This document shows, in pieces, positions 16,756 through 26,168 of a DNA stretch of 64,000 nt. Source of the stretch: Fimbriimonas planktonicus. GTDB lineage: Bacteria; Armatimonadota; Fimbriimonadia; Fimbriimonadales; Fimbriimonadaceae. Numbering within the stretch: the stretch's first letter is position 1; the number at the start of each line of letters is the position of its first letter. The position numbers and the translations under genes were made by a program. The stretch spans positions 1,054,001 to 1,118,000 of the forward strand of contig OZ248539.1 of NCBI GenBank assembly GCA_965234685.1, given 5' to 3'. The notes under the pieces are model-generated. The model saw only the letters and a list, made by a program, of their open reading frames with translations. It made no database searches and had not been told where the DNA came from.

Positions 16756-17926
16756 GTTCTTCCTGGAGATGTGCGTGAAAGTGGGCGGCTCCGATGTTCA
16801 CTTCAAGACTGACACCGGCAAGGTCTACATCCGCGTCAATGGCGACCTTCGGCCCGTCGAGGCAAACGGATTTACGGACGCCGAGTTCCGCTCCGAACTC
16901 TATAAAATTTTACAGACATCGCAGATCGCGAAGTTTGAAAACGACCTTGAGCTGGACTTTGCGATTGAGGTTCAGGGCGTTTCGCGATTCCGCGGTAACT
17001 GCTACCAGCAGCGCGGGCACATGCAAGCCGCTTTCCGAGTGATTCCGTACGAGATTCTCACCATGGAGGATTTGAAGCTACCTCCAGCTTGCTTGGACTT
17101 CGTTACGCGCCCCCGGGGATTAGTTCTTGTTACCGGGCCAGCTGGCTCCGGAAAGTCGACGTCGCTCGCCGCGATGTTGGACCATATCAACCGAAACCAA
17201 AAGGTCCACATCATGACCGTCGAGGACCCGGTTGAGTTTGTCCACGACGATAAGATGGCCCTGATCAATCAGCGCGAGCTTGAAGTAGACACGCTGACCT
17301 TCGCGAACGCGCTCAAATACGTTTTACGCCAAGACCCCGATGTCATCCTCGTCGGTGAAATGCGGGACTTGGAGACCATCCACCTTGCGATTACCGCCGC
17401 CGAAACCGGGCACCTCGTATTCGCAACCTTGCACACCGTGGACGCGGTCCAGACGGTTGACCGAATCGTCGACGTTTTCCCAATGCACCAGCAGCAGCAG
17501 ATTCGCATGCAGCTTTCGGTGAACTTGATCGGTGTGCTTTCTCAGACCTTGGTCAAGCGAAAAGACGGCCGAGGCCGAGCCGCCGCTCACGAAGTACTTG
17601 TCGCAACTTCTGCCGTGCGAAACCTGATTCGCGAGAACAAGAGCTACCAGATCAATTCCCTCATCCAAACCGGAGCGCGTATGAAGATGACCACCCTAGA
17701 CCAGTCGCTTGTGACTTTGGTCGAAAAGGGTCTTGTAACGGTGGAGGATGCGCGGGCCCGGGCGAAGGATCCAGGCGAGTTCGATCGACTCCTAGCACTT
17801 GGAGAAGATAGCTTTGCTGCTCCGGCAATGAACAGTGTCGCCACGCGGCCAACGAACGTAAACCAAGCGCCTATAGCTGGCGGAGTCCGCGGCCAGCCAA
17901 ACCGGCCCGCTTTTCGACGAGAATAG
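16742..17926 (+). CDS. pilT: PilT-family type IV pilus retraction ATPase 3
   Basis: The start is GTG at 16742 with GGAGGT just upstream, inside the end of copy 2. The 394 residues contain GGSDVHFKTDTGKVYIRVNG, Walker A GPAGSGKSTS, MTVEDPVEFVH, VILVGEMRDLET, GHLVFATLHTVDA and an almost exact AVRNLIRENK retraction motif. It is longer than copy 2 because of a 50-residue Ala/Asn/Pro/Arg-rich tail after the motor domain, perhaps a partner-binding extension. Copies 2 and 3 are clearly translationally coupled. Confidence 0.94.
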   Translation: MQSVEFFLEMCVKVGGSDVHFKTDTGKVYIRVNGDLRPVEANGFTDAEFRSELYKILQTSQIAKFENDLELDFAIEVQGVSRFRGNCYQQRGHMQAAFRVIPYEILTMEDLKLPPACLDFVTRPRGLVLVTGPAGSGKSTSLAAMLDHINRNQKVHIMTVEDPVEFVHDDKMALINQRELEVDTLTFANALKYVLRQDPDVILVGEMRDLETIHLAITAAETGHLVFATLHTVDAVQTVDRIVDVFPMHQQQQIRMQLSVNLIGVLSQTLVKRKDGRGRAAAHEVLVATSAVRNLIRENKSYQINSLIQTGARMKMTTLDQSLVTLVEKGLVTVEDARARAKDPGEFDRLLALGEDSFAAPAMNSVATRPTNVNQAPIAGGVRGQPNRPAFRRE

Positions 17927-17929
17927 GCC

Positions 17930-19003
17930 CTAGACCAAGAATTTGCGCAATCGCGTGCCCTGAACCTCTCCATCGAGCAAGAACGCGTCATGGCCGTATG
18001 GGAGGTCAATCAGAACGTGATCGCTGTTGCGGCCAGCATTTTTCGCCATGAGGTGAAGGGTCTCGCTTTGGTGGGGCGGGTACAGCCAGTCGGAGGTGAA
18101 ACTCGCGAACAGAAAATCCGCTTTTGCCGCGCACAGGTCCTTAAGCTCGAAATAGTCAAGGGCGCGGGTCAGCACGAGAAGTGAGTTCGCATCGAAACGG
18201 CTCGTGAACTTGTCGCCTTGATAGTTGAGATAGCTTTCGACCTCGAACTCGACCCCGAAATGGTAATCAAAGGCTTCCTTCCCTTGGAGACGCCGGGCAA
18301 ACTTCTGCCCAAACGCATCCTCGCTAAGGAAAGTGATGTGGCCCAACATTCGGGCGACCGCGAGTCCATCGCGCGGCGGATCGTTGAGCGGATAGTCGCC
18401 ACCTCGCCACTTCGGATCGCGAATGATCGCCTGCCGCCCGACTTCGTTGAACCCGATTTGCATGGCCGAGTGAGCCGCGCCGCTTGCCGTAACGAAGCAC
18501 TTGCGCACCCGATCCGCGTAACGGACAGACCAAGCAAGCGCCTGCATGCCGCCCATACTCCCACCCGCCACCGCATGCAGCGTTAGGATTTGGAGGTGGT
18601 CCAGCAGCAGCGCTTGCGCATCCACCATATCGTTGATGCCGATGATCGGGAATCGGCTTCCGAAGGGCTGGCCGTCTTCGGCAAGGGAACTCGGGCCCGT
18701 CGATCCTTGGCATCCGCCCAGAACGTTAGAGCAGATCACGAAGTACTTTTCAGTATCGATCGCCTTGCCGGGTCCAATGAGCCGGGACCACCAGCCGATC
18801 GCATGCGCGTCTCCGCTCAGAGCATGGCAAACAAGAATGGCGTTGTCCCGCGCTTCATTGAGTTGCCCCCAAGTCTCGTAGGCAATCTGGATCCCAGAAA
18901 ATTCGAACCCGCGCTCTGTTTGAAACGGACCTAAGTGGGCAATCTGCCGTTCGTCCGTGACGGCGGCAGTCCGCTCGTTTTCCTGGAAAAGGGCCGAATC
19001 CAC
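17930..19003 (-). CDS. metX: Homoserine O-acetyltransferase (MetX-type)
   Basis: MetX acylates homoserine in methionine synthesis. The 357 residues show the alpha/beta-hydrolase core: HALSGDAHAIGWW, SNVLGGCQGSTGPSS, the nucleophile elbow GGSMGGMQ (Ser149), the Asp in TSDWLYPP and the His in LPYGHDAFLLD. The start is GTG. MetX homologues use acetyl- or succinyl-CoA and I cannot assign the donor with confidence. It is the last gene of a minus-strand run (leuS, two TPR/membrane proteins, metX) and stops three bases from the convergent pilT. Confidence 0.94.
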   Translation of the reverse strand: MDSALFQENERTAAVTDERQIAHLGPFQTERGFEFSGIQIAYETWGQLNEARDNAILVCHALSGDAHAIGWWSRLIGPGKAIDTEKYFVICSNVLGGCQGSTGPSSLAEDGQPFGSRFPIIGINDMVDAQALLLDHLQILTLHAVAGGSMGGMQALAWSVRYADRVRKCFVTASGAAHSAMQIGFNEVGRQAIIRDPKWRGGDYPLNDPPRDGLAVARMLGHITFLSEDAFGQKFARRLQGKEAFDYHFGVEFEVESYLNYQGDKFTSRFDANSLLVLTRALDYFELKDLCAAKADFLFASFTSDWLYPPHQSETLHLMAKNAGRNSDHVLIDLPYGHDAFLLDGEVQGTRLRKFLV

Positions 19004-19027
19004 TCCCAGAAGGTACCCCTGAGCGGC

Positions 19028-19894
19028 TTATTCGAACGGAAGGTTAGCTGGTGGCTCGGGACGCTTGTAGTTCCGGTGGGTTGGCGCTTTGGCCAGGGCA
19101 GCACACTGGAAGATGCTCGCCAGGTGGATGCCTGCCGCGACGAAGATGGGCACGAGGACAGTCAGGTTGTCTGGCCGCTTTACATTCGTCGGTAATCCCG
19201 CCATTCCCAACAGGCCCTTCAAATCATGCTGCTGCAAGAAGAGCCAGAAGATCATGATGATCCAGCCCCCAAAGAAGATTCCGCCCGCTACGCTTCGGCC
19301 GAGTACAAATTGCCCCGCACCGGGGATGAAAAAGGAAAGCAGCGTGGCTGACCGTGCACTCGCCAGCGATTCGGAGGAGGTCGGCAAAAGCGGATCGCGA
19401 AGCGCGTTTCGAAGCTGGTCGTCGATCGAGCCACCGGTTGCCGACATCAGCACGACCTCGGCGAATTTCCTTTCCAAGCTCGCGTTCTTGGGATCCAACT
19501 TGACGGCTTTCTCGAGAGCCGATTTAGCATCGCGCCAGCGCTTGCGCTCGATCATCCCATCGGCAATGGCTTCGAGAACGATTGCCGAACCCGGCGCCAC
19601 TGCAGCGGCTTCGTTCAACAGCTCCGCCGATTTTTGCTTGTTTCCGCGAATCTTTTCGACGTTGGCTAACCGAATCAGGTTTTCCGCCTGCTGAAGTTGC
19701 AGTGGAGTTGGCGGCTCAATGAACTCTTCAACCGAAGTTTCAATGGGCTTTTCCGCCGGCAAAGAATCCCGGAGTTGCTTCAGCTTGAGCTCGAGTGCAC
19801 CGCTGATGTCAGGGTCGTCACTGGCAAGCAACTTGGACTCGACGCGTTTGATCTCCGCGCGAATCTCCGCCACATCGAGGTTCTCGTTGCTCAT
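19028..19894 (-). CDS. TPR-containing membrane protein, unknown function
   Basis: No family is recognised with confidence. An acidic helical N-terminus (1-60) is followed by two or three TPR-like repeats (about 65-150, with KAVKLDPKNASLERKFAEV). Then come three hydrophobic segments; the first pair, FFIPGAGQFVLGRSVAGG and IFFGGWIIMIFWLFL, resembles a TM2-type hairpin, and VLVPIFVAAGIHLASIFQC forms the third. It likely sits in the inner membrane with the TPR part in the cytoplasm. It lies two bases after the next TPR gene upstream in the same transcript, so the two proteins probably act together. Confidence 0.8.
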   Translation of the reverse strand: MSNENLDVAEIRAEIKRVESKLLASDDPDISGALELKLKQLRDSLPAEKPIETSVEEFIEPPTPLQLQQAENLIRLANVEKIRGNKQKSAELLNEAAAVAPGSAIVLEAIADGMIERKRWRDAKSALEKAVKLDPKNASLERKFAEVVLMSATGGSIDDQLRNALRDPLLPTSSESLASARSATLLSFFIPGAGQFVLGRSVAGGIFFGGWIIMIFWLFLQQHDLKGLLGMAGLPTNVKRPDNLTVLVPIFVAAGIHLASIFQCAALAKAPTHRNYKRPEPPANLPFE

Positions 19895-19896
19895 CG

Positions 19897-20649
19897 CTAG
19901 TTAGACGTTTTCGGTGGAGGGTTTTGACCGTCAGGCTGTGTTGCACCCTTGCCAGCCTGAGTCGCCCGGTACTCGGCATCGATCAGGTTCGCAATCTGCA
20001 ATGACCGCTTGTGCCCGGGATCCAGCTTCAAGGCGTAGCCAATGTCATTCATCGCGGGTTGCATATTGCCCAGTTGAAGGCTACAACTCGCTCGCGCCGA
20101 AAGATAGTTCGGAGAGTTGTTGACCTGTTGAGCCGCATAATCTGCATCCGCAAACGCCGTCTTAAAGTCACCCACGCTCTGATAGATTAGACTTCGCACG
20201 TATCGAGCCTCGGCAAGGGTGAGCCGTGTGGCTTCTTTCACCGATGCATTTCCGTTTGCTGTTGACTGTCGCAAGATCTCTTCGCCGCTGAGAATGGCTT
20301 GATTCAAGCTAGCCTCCGCCATATCGGTGTTGCCAACGGCGAAGTACGTTCGTCCGGCCTGGAACGCGGGCTCCACCGCCGTTGGACGGTACAGCATCAT
20401 CGTTTCGTACAGCTTCGCCGCTTTTTCCAGCTTCGTCTTATCTTCTTCGGTCAATTCTTCGGACCGATCAAATTTTTCTAACGCCGTTCGGCAGAGTTCC
20501 AAAGCTTCGTCGCTGCGGAGCTCGTACTCGCCATTGCTCGTCACCATCTGGACCCCATTTGGAGCCGCCGGAGGGCGGTTGGACAAGAAAACGATCAGCG
20601 CAAGACCGCAAAAAACTAAGATCGGAACCGCCCAGTTTGGAATCTTCAT
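19897..20649 (-). CDS. Membrane-anchored TPR protein
   Basis: The N-terminal segment AVPILVFCGLALIVFLS is a single membrane anchor. The remaining 225 residues are helical with TPR-type pairs (AVEPAFQAGRTYFAVGNTDM, then SLIYQSVGDFKTAFADADYA and the ALKLDPGHKRSLQIANLID repeat). Such proteins usually scaffold envelope complexes. The gene starts two bases after leuS and ends two bases before the next gene, which indicates tight co-transcription but no functional link to the synthetase. Confidence 0.82.
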   Translation of the reverse strand: MKIPNWAVPILVFCGLALIVFLSNRPPAAPNGVQMVTSNGEYELRSDEALELCRTALEKFDRSEELTEEDKTKLEKAAKLYETMMLYRPTAVEPAFQAGRTYFAVGNTDMAEASLNQAILSGEEILRQSTANGNASVKEATRLTLAEARYVRSLIYQSVGDFKTAFADADYAAQQVNNSPNYLSARASCSLQLGNMQPAMNDIGYALKLDPGHKRSLQIANLIDAEYRATQAGKGATQPDGQNPPPKTSN

Positions 20650-20651
20650 GC

Positions 20652-23378
20652 TTAGTTCGCTACGATGTTCACAAGTTTGCCGGGAATGACGATAACTTTT
20701 CGCACCGTGTTTCCTTCAAGATACGGCAGGATTTTCGGATGCGCAAGCGCCAGCGCCTCGTGCGTCGCGTTATCCGTGCCGACCGGCAGGTCGAAGGTTC
20801 CACGAAGCTTGCCGTTGACCTGAACCGCAATCGTGACTTCGTCTTCAACGGCCAGCGCAGGGTTGCTCACGGGCCATTCCGCTTCAAGCGTAAAGCCAGC
20901 CTTTCCGATGGATTCCCACAACTCGTCCGAAGCAAACGGTGCGATCGGAGCGAGCAGCAGAATCAAGGTCTCGACTGCTTCCGAGAACGCCAACGCTTGT
21001 ACCCGAGCATCCGTCCCAGCGAAGTTGGCGGCGGCGTACTGCTCGTTCAGCCCGTTGACGTACTTCATGAGCCAGGAAACGTAGGTGTTGAAGCTGAACC
21101 GGTCGAGGTCGTCGGTGCAGGAAGCGATGGTTTGGTGGGTCACGCGCCGAACCTGGCGCGCAACGGAGTCCAACTCCTCAAAGGAAAGCAGCGACTTCCA
21201 GTCCGAACTATAGTGCGTCTTGAGGGTCTCAACGATCTTGAAGACTCGGTTCAGGAACTTCGCCGCGCTCTCGACACCCTCGCTCTTCCACTCGACGTCC
21301 GAGTTGAACGGAGCGACGAACAACAGATAGATGCGTAAGGCATCGGCGCCGTAGGTCGAAACCATTTCTTCTGGCGCAACGACGTTGCCCTTCGACTTGC
21401 TCATCCGCGCCCAGCGCCACATCAACTGGTCCTTCGGCAAGGTCTTGGCTTCATCGAAGCTCACCAAGATTCCATCTTCGCCGATGTCGAGTCGCTCGTC
21501 TTCCCGAGGCTTTCGGTAAGGCGTGTGGGCTAGGACTTGGCCTTGGTTCTGAAGTCTCTGGAAAGGCTCTTGCACTTCAACCAAGCCGGCATCGTAAAGG
21601 ACCTTGGTCCAGAACCGGGCATAGAGCAGGTGCATGACTGCGTGCTCGGCACCGCCAACGTAGGTGTCAACCGGCATCCAGTACTTCGCCGCCTCGGTGC
21701 TCCAAGGCTTGTCAAAGTTGTGCGGGTCGCAGAAGCGCAGGAAGTACCAAGACGAACAAGCGAAGCCGCCCATCGTGTCGGTTTCTCGCATTCCCAGTCG
21801 ACCGTCGTTGTCGGTCGCATTTACAAATGCCGGAATGTGAGCAAGCGGGGAAGTCCCATCGCCCGAGGGCTCGTAATGGTCCACCTTCGGGAGTTCAACT
21901 GGCAAGCTCGTCGTGCTCACAAGGTGCATGTCGCCATCCTTTGTGTGAACAATCGGGATCGGACAGCCCCAATACCGCTGCCGGGAAATCAGCCAGTCCC
22001 GAAGCTTGTACTGAATTTTGCGCTGACCAATCTGGTGCGCCTCAACCCATTCGCCAAGGTTTTGCTGAGCGAGCGGAATGGACATTTCGTCGTACTCACC
22101 CGAGTTTATGAGCACAGATTCCTTTGAAGCGAAAACCGGATTGAACTGAGTGGCATCGTGCAAATACCGCTGGTAAACCTCGTCGACTGATTCACCTTCC
22201 TGCGCGAACGGTTCCAGGTAGTCCGTCGTTGGCTTGATTACCGGCACAACGGGGATGCCAAATTTGACCGCGAAGTCGAAATCGCGCTGGTCATGTCCCG
22301 GCACCGCCATGATGGCCCCGGTTCCGTAGGTTGCCAGCACGTAGTCGGCGATCCAGATTTGGACGCGCTTTCCGTTGCTCGGGTTGATTGCATACGCACC
22401 GGTGAAAACGCCGGTCTTCTCTCGACTGTCCGATTGTCGGTCCGCATCAGAGAGCGTCTTCGCCTGGTCCTGATACTCCTTAATGCGCACCCGGTCTTCT
22501 TCGGAATTCGGCAGCGAAGCGATCAGCGGATGCTCTGGCGCGAGGACGCAGAAAGTCATTCCGAAGATCGTGTCAATCCGCGTCGTGAAGACATCGAAAG
22601 TCAGGGGCTTCGCGGTTTGAGGATCGTCAACGTCAAGGTCGATCGGCCCGTCAGGTCGGCCGGTCTCGGCAACTTTGAGCGTGAACTGAACGCCTTCGCT
22701 GCGGCCAATCCAGTTGCGCTGTTGGTTTTTGATTCCTTCGGGCCAATCGACCAGGTCAAGGTCGTCAATCAGCCGCTGGGCGTAGTCGGTGATCTTGAAG
22801 AACCACTGCGGGATGTACTTCTTTTCAACCAACGCGCCGGATCGCTCCGCACGTCCGCCAACGACTTCTTCGTCGGCAAGCACGGTCTTATCGATCGGAT
22901 CCCAGTTGACCGCGGCCAACTTTCGGTAGGCCAGTCCTCGGTTAAAGAGAACGCCAAAAATCCACTGCGTCCACTTGTAGTAGTCGGCGTCGGAAGACTT
23001 GAATGACCGGGACCAATCAAAGGAAATTCCGATCAGATCCATTTGACGCCGGTACGTCGCGGCGTAACGCTCGATCATCTCGGCTGGGTGAGTTTGCCGC
23101 TTGATGGCCTCGTTCTCGGCGGGCAGACCAAAAGCGTCAAAGCCCATTGGGTGCAGAACGTTGTAGCCCTGCATGAGCTTCATGCGGCAGACAACGTCGG
23201 TTGGAATGTAGTTTCGGCAATGGCCAATGCTCAGTCCCGCGCCGGATGGATACGGGAAGAAGTCGAGTCCGTAAAACTTTGGCTGGCCGGGAGTTTCTTT
23301 CGTTTTGAAAAGTTCTGCTTCTTGCCAACGCTCGCGCCACTTAGACTCAAAACTCTGCGGTTCGTACCGATCTGCCAT
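20652..23378 (-). CDS. leuS: Leucyl-tRNA synthetase
   Basis: At 908 residues this is a full-length class Ia synthetase. The HIGH-type motif is FPYPSGAGLSIGH, the CP1 editing domain has the usual TTRIDTIFGMTF (Thr-rich) segment, and KMSKS appears as MSKSKGNVV. The C-terminal anticodon-binding and LeuS-specific domains are present, ending in VRKVIVIPGKLVNIVAN. It charges tRNA-Leu in the cytoplasm. It heads a minus-strand run of four genes ending in metX. Confidence 0.97.
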   Translation of the reverse strand: MADRYEPQSFESKWRERWQEAELFKTKETPGQPKFYGLDFFPYPSGAGLSIGHCRNYIPTDVVCRMKLMQGYNVLHPMGFDAFGLPAENEAIKRQTHPAEMIERYAATYRRQMDLIGISFDWSRSFKSSDADYYKWTQWIFGVLFNRGLAYRKLAAVNWDPIDKTVLADEEVVGGRAERSGALVEKKYIPQWFFKITDYAQRLIDDLDLVDWPEGIKNQQRNWIGRSEGVQFTLKVAETGRPDGPIDLDVDDPQTAKPLTFDVFTTRIDTIFGMTFCVLAPEHPLIASLPNSEEDRVRIKEYQDQAKTLSDADRQSDSREKTGVFTGAYAINPSNGKRVQIWIADYVLATYGTGAIMAVPGHDQRDFDFAVKFGIPVVPVIKPTTDYLEPFAQEGESVDEVYQRYLHDATQFNPVFASKESVLINSGEYDEMSIPLAQQNLGEWVEAHQIGQRKIQYKLRDWLISRQRYWGCPIPIVHTKDGDMHLVSTTSLPVELPKVDHYEPSGDGTSPLAHIPAFVNATDNDGRLGMRETDTMGGFACSSWYFLRFCDPHNFDKPWSTEAAKYWMPVDTYVGGAEHAVMHLLYARFWTKVLYDAGLVEVQEPFQRLQNQGQVLAHTPYRKPREDERLDIGEDGILVSFDEAKTLPKDQLMWRWARMSKSKGNVVAPEEMVSTYGADALRIYLLFVAPFNSDVEWKSEGVESAAKFLNRVFKIVETLKTHYSSDWKSLLSFEELDSVARQVRRVTHQTIASCTDDLDRFSFNTYVSWLMKYVNGLNEQYAAANFAGTDARVQALAFSEAVETLILLLAPIAPFASDELWESIGKAGFTLEAEWPVSNPALAVEDEVTIAVQVNGKLRGTFDLPVGTDNATHEALALAHPKILPYLEGNTVRKVIVIPGKLVNIVAN

Positions 23379-23403
23379 TTGCGCGCTAAGGGTACCGCGA
23401 GGG

Positions 23404-23883
23404 CTACATTGGGTTGGTCGCGGGCTTCTTTTCTGAATCGGAAACGATGCCCTTGGCGCGGATTACCGTGCCCTGGCTTTCTGCGGTTACGGAGAGCATC
23501 AGGAACGTGCCGAATTTAGTTCGGCCCATGATGTCCACGCCGTTCTCCTTCTTAAAGCTCTGCAGCGCAAAGGCACCTTCGTAGAATTTCGCGACCTTGT
23601 CCACCGGATCTTTCGTGACCATGGTCAACGCAAGACGATATTCGCCCTGATCGTTTTTGTAAGACTTGTTGATCGTCTCGTCATCGAAGCTGGCGCCCGG
23701 GTACGCCGGAACCTGCATTTTCTCGGCGACCTCCTCCGGCTTGGTGAATGCTGGCTTCAGTTCGGTGCCTTTTGGCGCACTGGCATTTTCGATTGGCGCC
23801 TCCTTCGTGGTCGGGGCTGGCGTTCCGCAGCCAACGGTAACGGCCACACAGATACAGGCGAATGCGAGGGGTCCCAAGCGCAT
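23404..23883 (-). CDS. Hypothetical lipoprotein
   Basis: From the ATG at 23883 the protein has a lipoprotein signal with lipobox TVGC (residues 16-19), a Pro/Thr/Glu linker and a 110-residue domain containing VPAYPGASFDDE and DPVDKVAKFYEGAF. That arrangement recalls small secreted proteins that track a peptide-bound substrate, but no family is assigned. The frame is open further upstream only as antisense to rluD. It is divergent from rluD across 28 bases and lies just upstream of leuS on the same strand. Confidence 0.78.
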   Translation of the reverse strand: MRLGPLAFACICVAVTVGCGTPAPTTKEAPIENASAPKGTELKPAFTKPEEVAEKMQVPAYPGASFDDETINKSYKNDQGEYRLALTMVTKDPVDKVAKFYEGAFALQSFKKENGVDIMGRTKFGTFLMLSVTAESQGTVIRAKGIVSDSEKKPATNPM

Positions 23884-23911
23884 TCCTTGAGTATGAAGGA
23901 AGAATACAGGA

Positions 23912-24811
23912 ATGAAATTCACCGCAGATGCGCATGAAAGACTCGACAAGGCGCTTGCGCGGTGGCTGCCCGCCCACAGCCGGGCTCGATTGGTGAAGCT
24001 AATCGACGCTGGGGAAGTGCTGGTCAACGAAAAAACCGCGAAGCCAAGCCTGATGCTGGAAGTGGGCTGGAGCGTGGAAGTGCCCGTAATTTCGGAGGCG
24101 GCCGAGCACGATCTGACTCCGGCGGACATTCCATTGGAGATTGCTTACGAGGACGAGTACCTGCTCGTGGTGAACAAACCTCGTGGTTTGGCCGTTCACC
24201 CGGCGGCGACGCTAAAGGAGCCGTCCATGGTCAACGCCTTGCTTGCGCGGAACCATGAGCTCAGCGGGACCGGCGGCTCGTACCGGCCAGGAATCGTTCA
24301 CCGTCTGGACAAAGACACCACCGGGCTGCTTGTAGTGGCCAAAACGGACTCGGTTCACGTCGCGCTTGCCCGACAGATCGCCGGGAAGACGGCGGAGCGC
24401 CGCTACATGGCGGTGGTCGCGGGTCGAGTCGAGCGAGAGAAATTTACGATCGAAGCCGGAATTGGCCGGTCCAAGCGAAATCGCCTGCTGATGGCGGTGG
24501 ACCACAACGGCAAGCCCGCGATTACCCATGTGAAAGTGCTCGCTAGAGTCGACGCCGGCACGCTCGTAGGTTGCCGACTGGAAACGGGGCGAACCCACCA
24601 AATTCGGGTCCACCTCAGTGCAGTAGCTCATCCAGTGCTCGGCGACCGGCTCTACGCCCCGAAGGAATTCCAGAAGACGCCGTTGCAGTTGCACTCCGCC
24701 TACTTGAGCTTCGTGCATCCGGTGACGGAAAAGCAGATCACCTGTACCGCCGATACGCCGCCGGACTTTTTAGCATCGGCAATCGGGAAAGAACAACTCG
24801 ATCCGTTTTAA
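23912..24811 (+). CDS. RluA/RluD-family large-subunit pseudouridine synthase
   Basis: This 299-residue enzyme has an N-terminal S4 RNA-binding domain (ERLDKALARWLPAHSRARLVK and following), then the catalytic domain with VVNKPRGLAVHPA, the active-site HRLDKDTTGLLVVAK (the Asp after Leu is the nucleophile), RRYMAVVAG and GRTHQIRVHL. An AAGGAAG Shine-Dalgarno precedes the ATG. RluD-type enzymes isomerise uridines in helix 69 of 23S rRNA. The paralogue (RluC, RluD or RluA) cannot be fixed by eye, although the S4 domain excludes short RluA. Confidence 0.92.
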   Translation: MKFTADAHERLDKALARWLPAHSRARLVKLIDAGEVLVNEKTAKPSLMLEVGWSVEVPVISEAAEHDLTPADIPLEIAYEDEYLLVVNKPRGLAVHPAATLKEPSMVNALLARNHELSGTGGSYRPGIVHRLDKDTTGLLVVAKTDSVHVALARQIAGKTAERRYMAVVAGRVEREKFTIEAGIGRSKRNRLLMAVDHNGKPAITHVKVLARVDAGTLVGCRLETGRTHQIRVHLSAVAHPVLGDRLYAPKEFQKTPLQLHSAYLSFVHPVTEKQITCTADTPPDFLASAIGKEQLDPF

Positions 24812-25224
24812 GGCAGGAAAGTAGCCCGCTCTTCGGGGTTTGGCAGGCGGCAAGAATCCCGCTTGCCAAACCAGCGATACCGATTTCGGGCAACCCACTT
24901 GTAAATTGCGTCTCGCCCGAACCGTGGGACGATTCTCCCGAGGACTCCCAACATTCGGTAACCGGGTGAAAGGTAGCCCAGCAACTTGAGAACAGCGTCG
25001 CTGCGAACAAGCACGACGCCATCGGTCCAAACGAGGATGCTGTCCGGATCGCCTTCGGTCAGGTGATCCGGGACCATTTGCGCTGCCGTGGAGCCTTGTA
25101 GCGAGGCGTACTGAATCTGATGCTGGCGATCGTGCTTCACGAGCCAATCGACCGCACCGTTGCACAGGTTGCAGACTCCGTCGAAGAAGACGATGGGCCC
25201 TTTCGGGCCGCCAGATTCGGTCAT
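24808..25224 (-). CDS. DCC-family thiol-disulfide oxidoreductase-like protein (DUF393)
   Basis: This 138-residue protein has the family signature FFDGVCNLCNGAVDWLVKHD (D-x-x-C-x-x-C) near the N-terminus and the SDAVLKLL and YKWVARNRYRWFGKRDSC segments typical of DUF393. The two Cys suggest a thioredoxin-like redox role, but substrates of this family are not established. Its 5' end overlaps ispH as ATGA and its 3' end overlaps rluD by four bases. Confidence 0.9.
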   Translation of the reverse strand: MTESGGPKGPIVFFDGVCNLCNGAVDWLVKHDRQHQIQYASLQGSTAAQMVPDHLTEGDPDSILVWTDGVVLVRSDAVLKLLGYLSPGYRMLGVLGRIVPRFGRDAIYKWVARNRYRWFGKRDSCRLPNPEERATFLP

Positions 25225-26165
25225 TTCGCCATCGCGAGCGCGATCAAGTCGCGCGAGGGGCGGAAGGTGACATCTTCCTTGATCGTTTCCAAAATCGTAA
25301 CCGGAACGTGCTCTTGACCTCGCAATAGTTCGCCAACGATGGCTTCCACTAAGTCCTCAGGCGTCGACGCTCCCGACGAAATTCCGATCGTGCCGTAGTT
25401 GGTTTTCCAGTGCGGCAGTATTTCGTCTGGCGTCATCAGAAGGTGAGATTCTGCGCCACTCACTTCCGCCACTTCACGCAATCGATTCGAGTTGGATGAG
25501 GTGGTTGAACCGACGACGAGAACGAGATCGGACATCGAAGCGAGCTCACGAATGGCAGTCTGCCGGTTGGTGGTCGCGTAGCAAATATCCTCCTTCGCCG
25601 GGGTCGTGATTTGCGGGAACCGGCGCTTCAGCACGGCCATCGTTGCCCGGACTTCATCCACGCTGAGGGTGGTTTGGGTCAAAACGGCGAGCCGCTCGTA
25701 GTGAGGGATTTCCAGTTTCTCGGCATCTTCCGGAGTTTCAACCAGAACCATCCGCTCCGGTGCTTGACCCATGCTTCCTTCTGCTTCCACATGGCCGTCG
25801 TGGCCTATGTAGATCATGAAATAGTCTCGGGCGGCGTAGTGTTTGGCCTCGTTGTGGACCTTAGTCACCAGCGGGCACGTGGCGTCGATGATCTGCAAGT
25901 CGCGCTCACGGGACTGGCGGCGAATCTCCGGGGATACGCCATGGGCCGAGTAAACGACCACGGCGCCGTTTGGAATGTCCGAAATGTCCTCGACGAAAAC
26001 CACGCCTTGAGATTCGAAACTTCGAACGACATGCTCGTTGTGGACAATGGCGTGACGAACGTACACCGGCGCCCCGTGAATTTTCAGGGCAAGGCTCACA
26101 ACTTCAATGGCGTACGAAACTCCGGCGCAGAAGCCTCGTGGCGCGGCAAGAACGATTCGGTCCAC
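25221..26165 (-). CDS. ispH: 4-hydroxy-3-methylbut-2-enyl diphosphate reductase
   Basis: IspH catalyses the last step of the non-mevalonate isoprenoid pathway, giving IPP and DMAPP. The 314 residues contain the three cluster-binding Cys in GFCAGV, ATCPLV and DICYATTNRQ, the HxGH-type segments and the catalytic Glu in VEAEGSMGQ, plus SSNSNRL and GISSGASTPEDLV. The gene lies between folB and the DCC gene on the minus strand, with a three-base gap to folB. Confidence 0.97.
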   Translation of the reverse strand: MDRIVLAAPRGFCAGVSYAIEVVSLALKIHGAPVYVRHAIVHNEHVVRSFESQGVVFVEDISDIPNGAVVVYSAHGVSPEIRRQSRERDLQIIDATCPLVTKVHNEAKHYAARDYFMIYIGHDGHVEAEGSMGQAPERMVLVETPEDAEKLEIPHYERLAVLTQTTLSVDEVRATMAVLKRRFPQITTPAKEDICYATTNRQTAIRELASMSDLVLVVGSTTSSNSNRLREVAEVSGAESHLLMTPDEILPHWKTNYGTIGISSGASTPEDLVEAIVGELLRGQEHVPVTILETIKEDVTFRPSRDLIALAMAK

Positions 26166-26168
26166 GTC

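Noticed and set aside
20382..21338. 318-codon plus-strand frame
   Set aside because: It is antisense to the TPR gene and leuS, and its composition is not protein-like.
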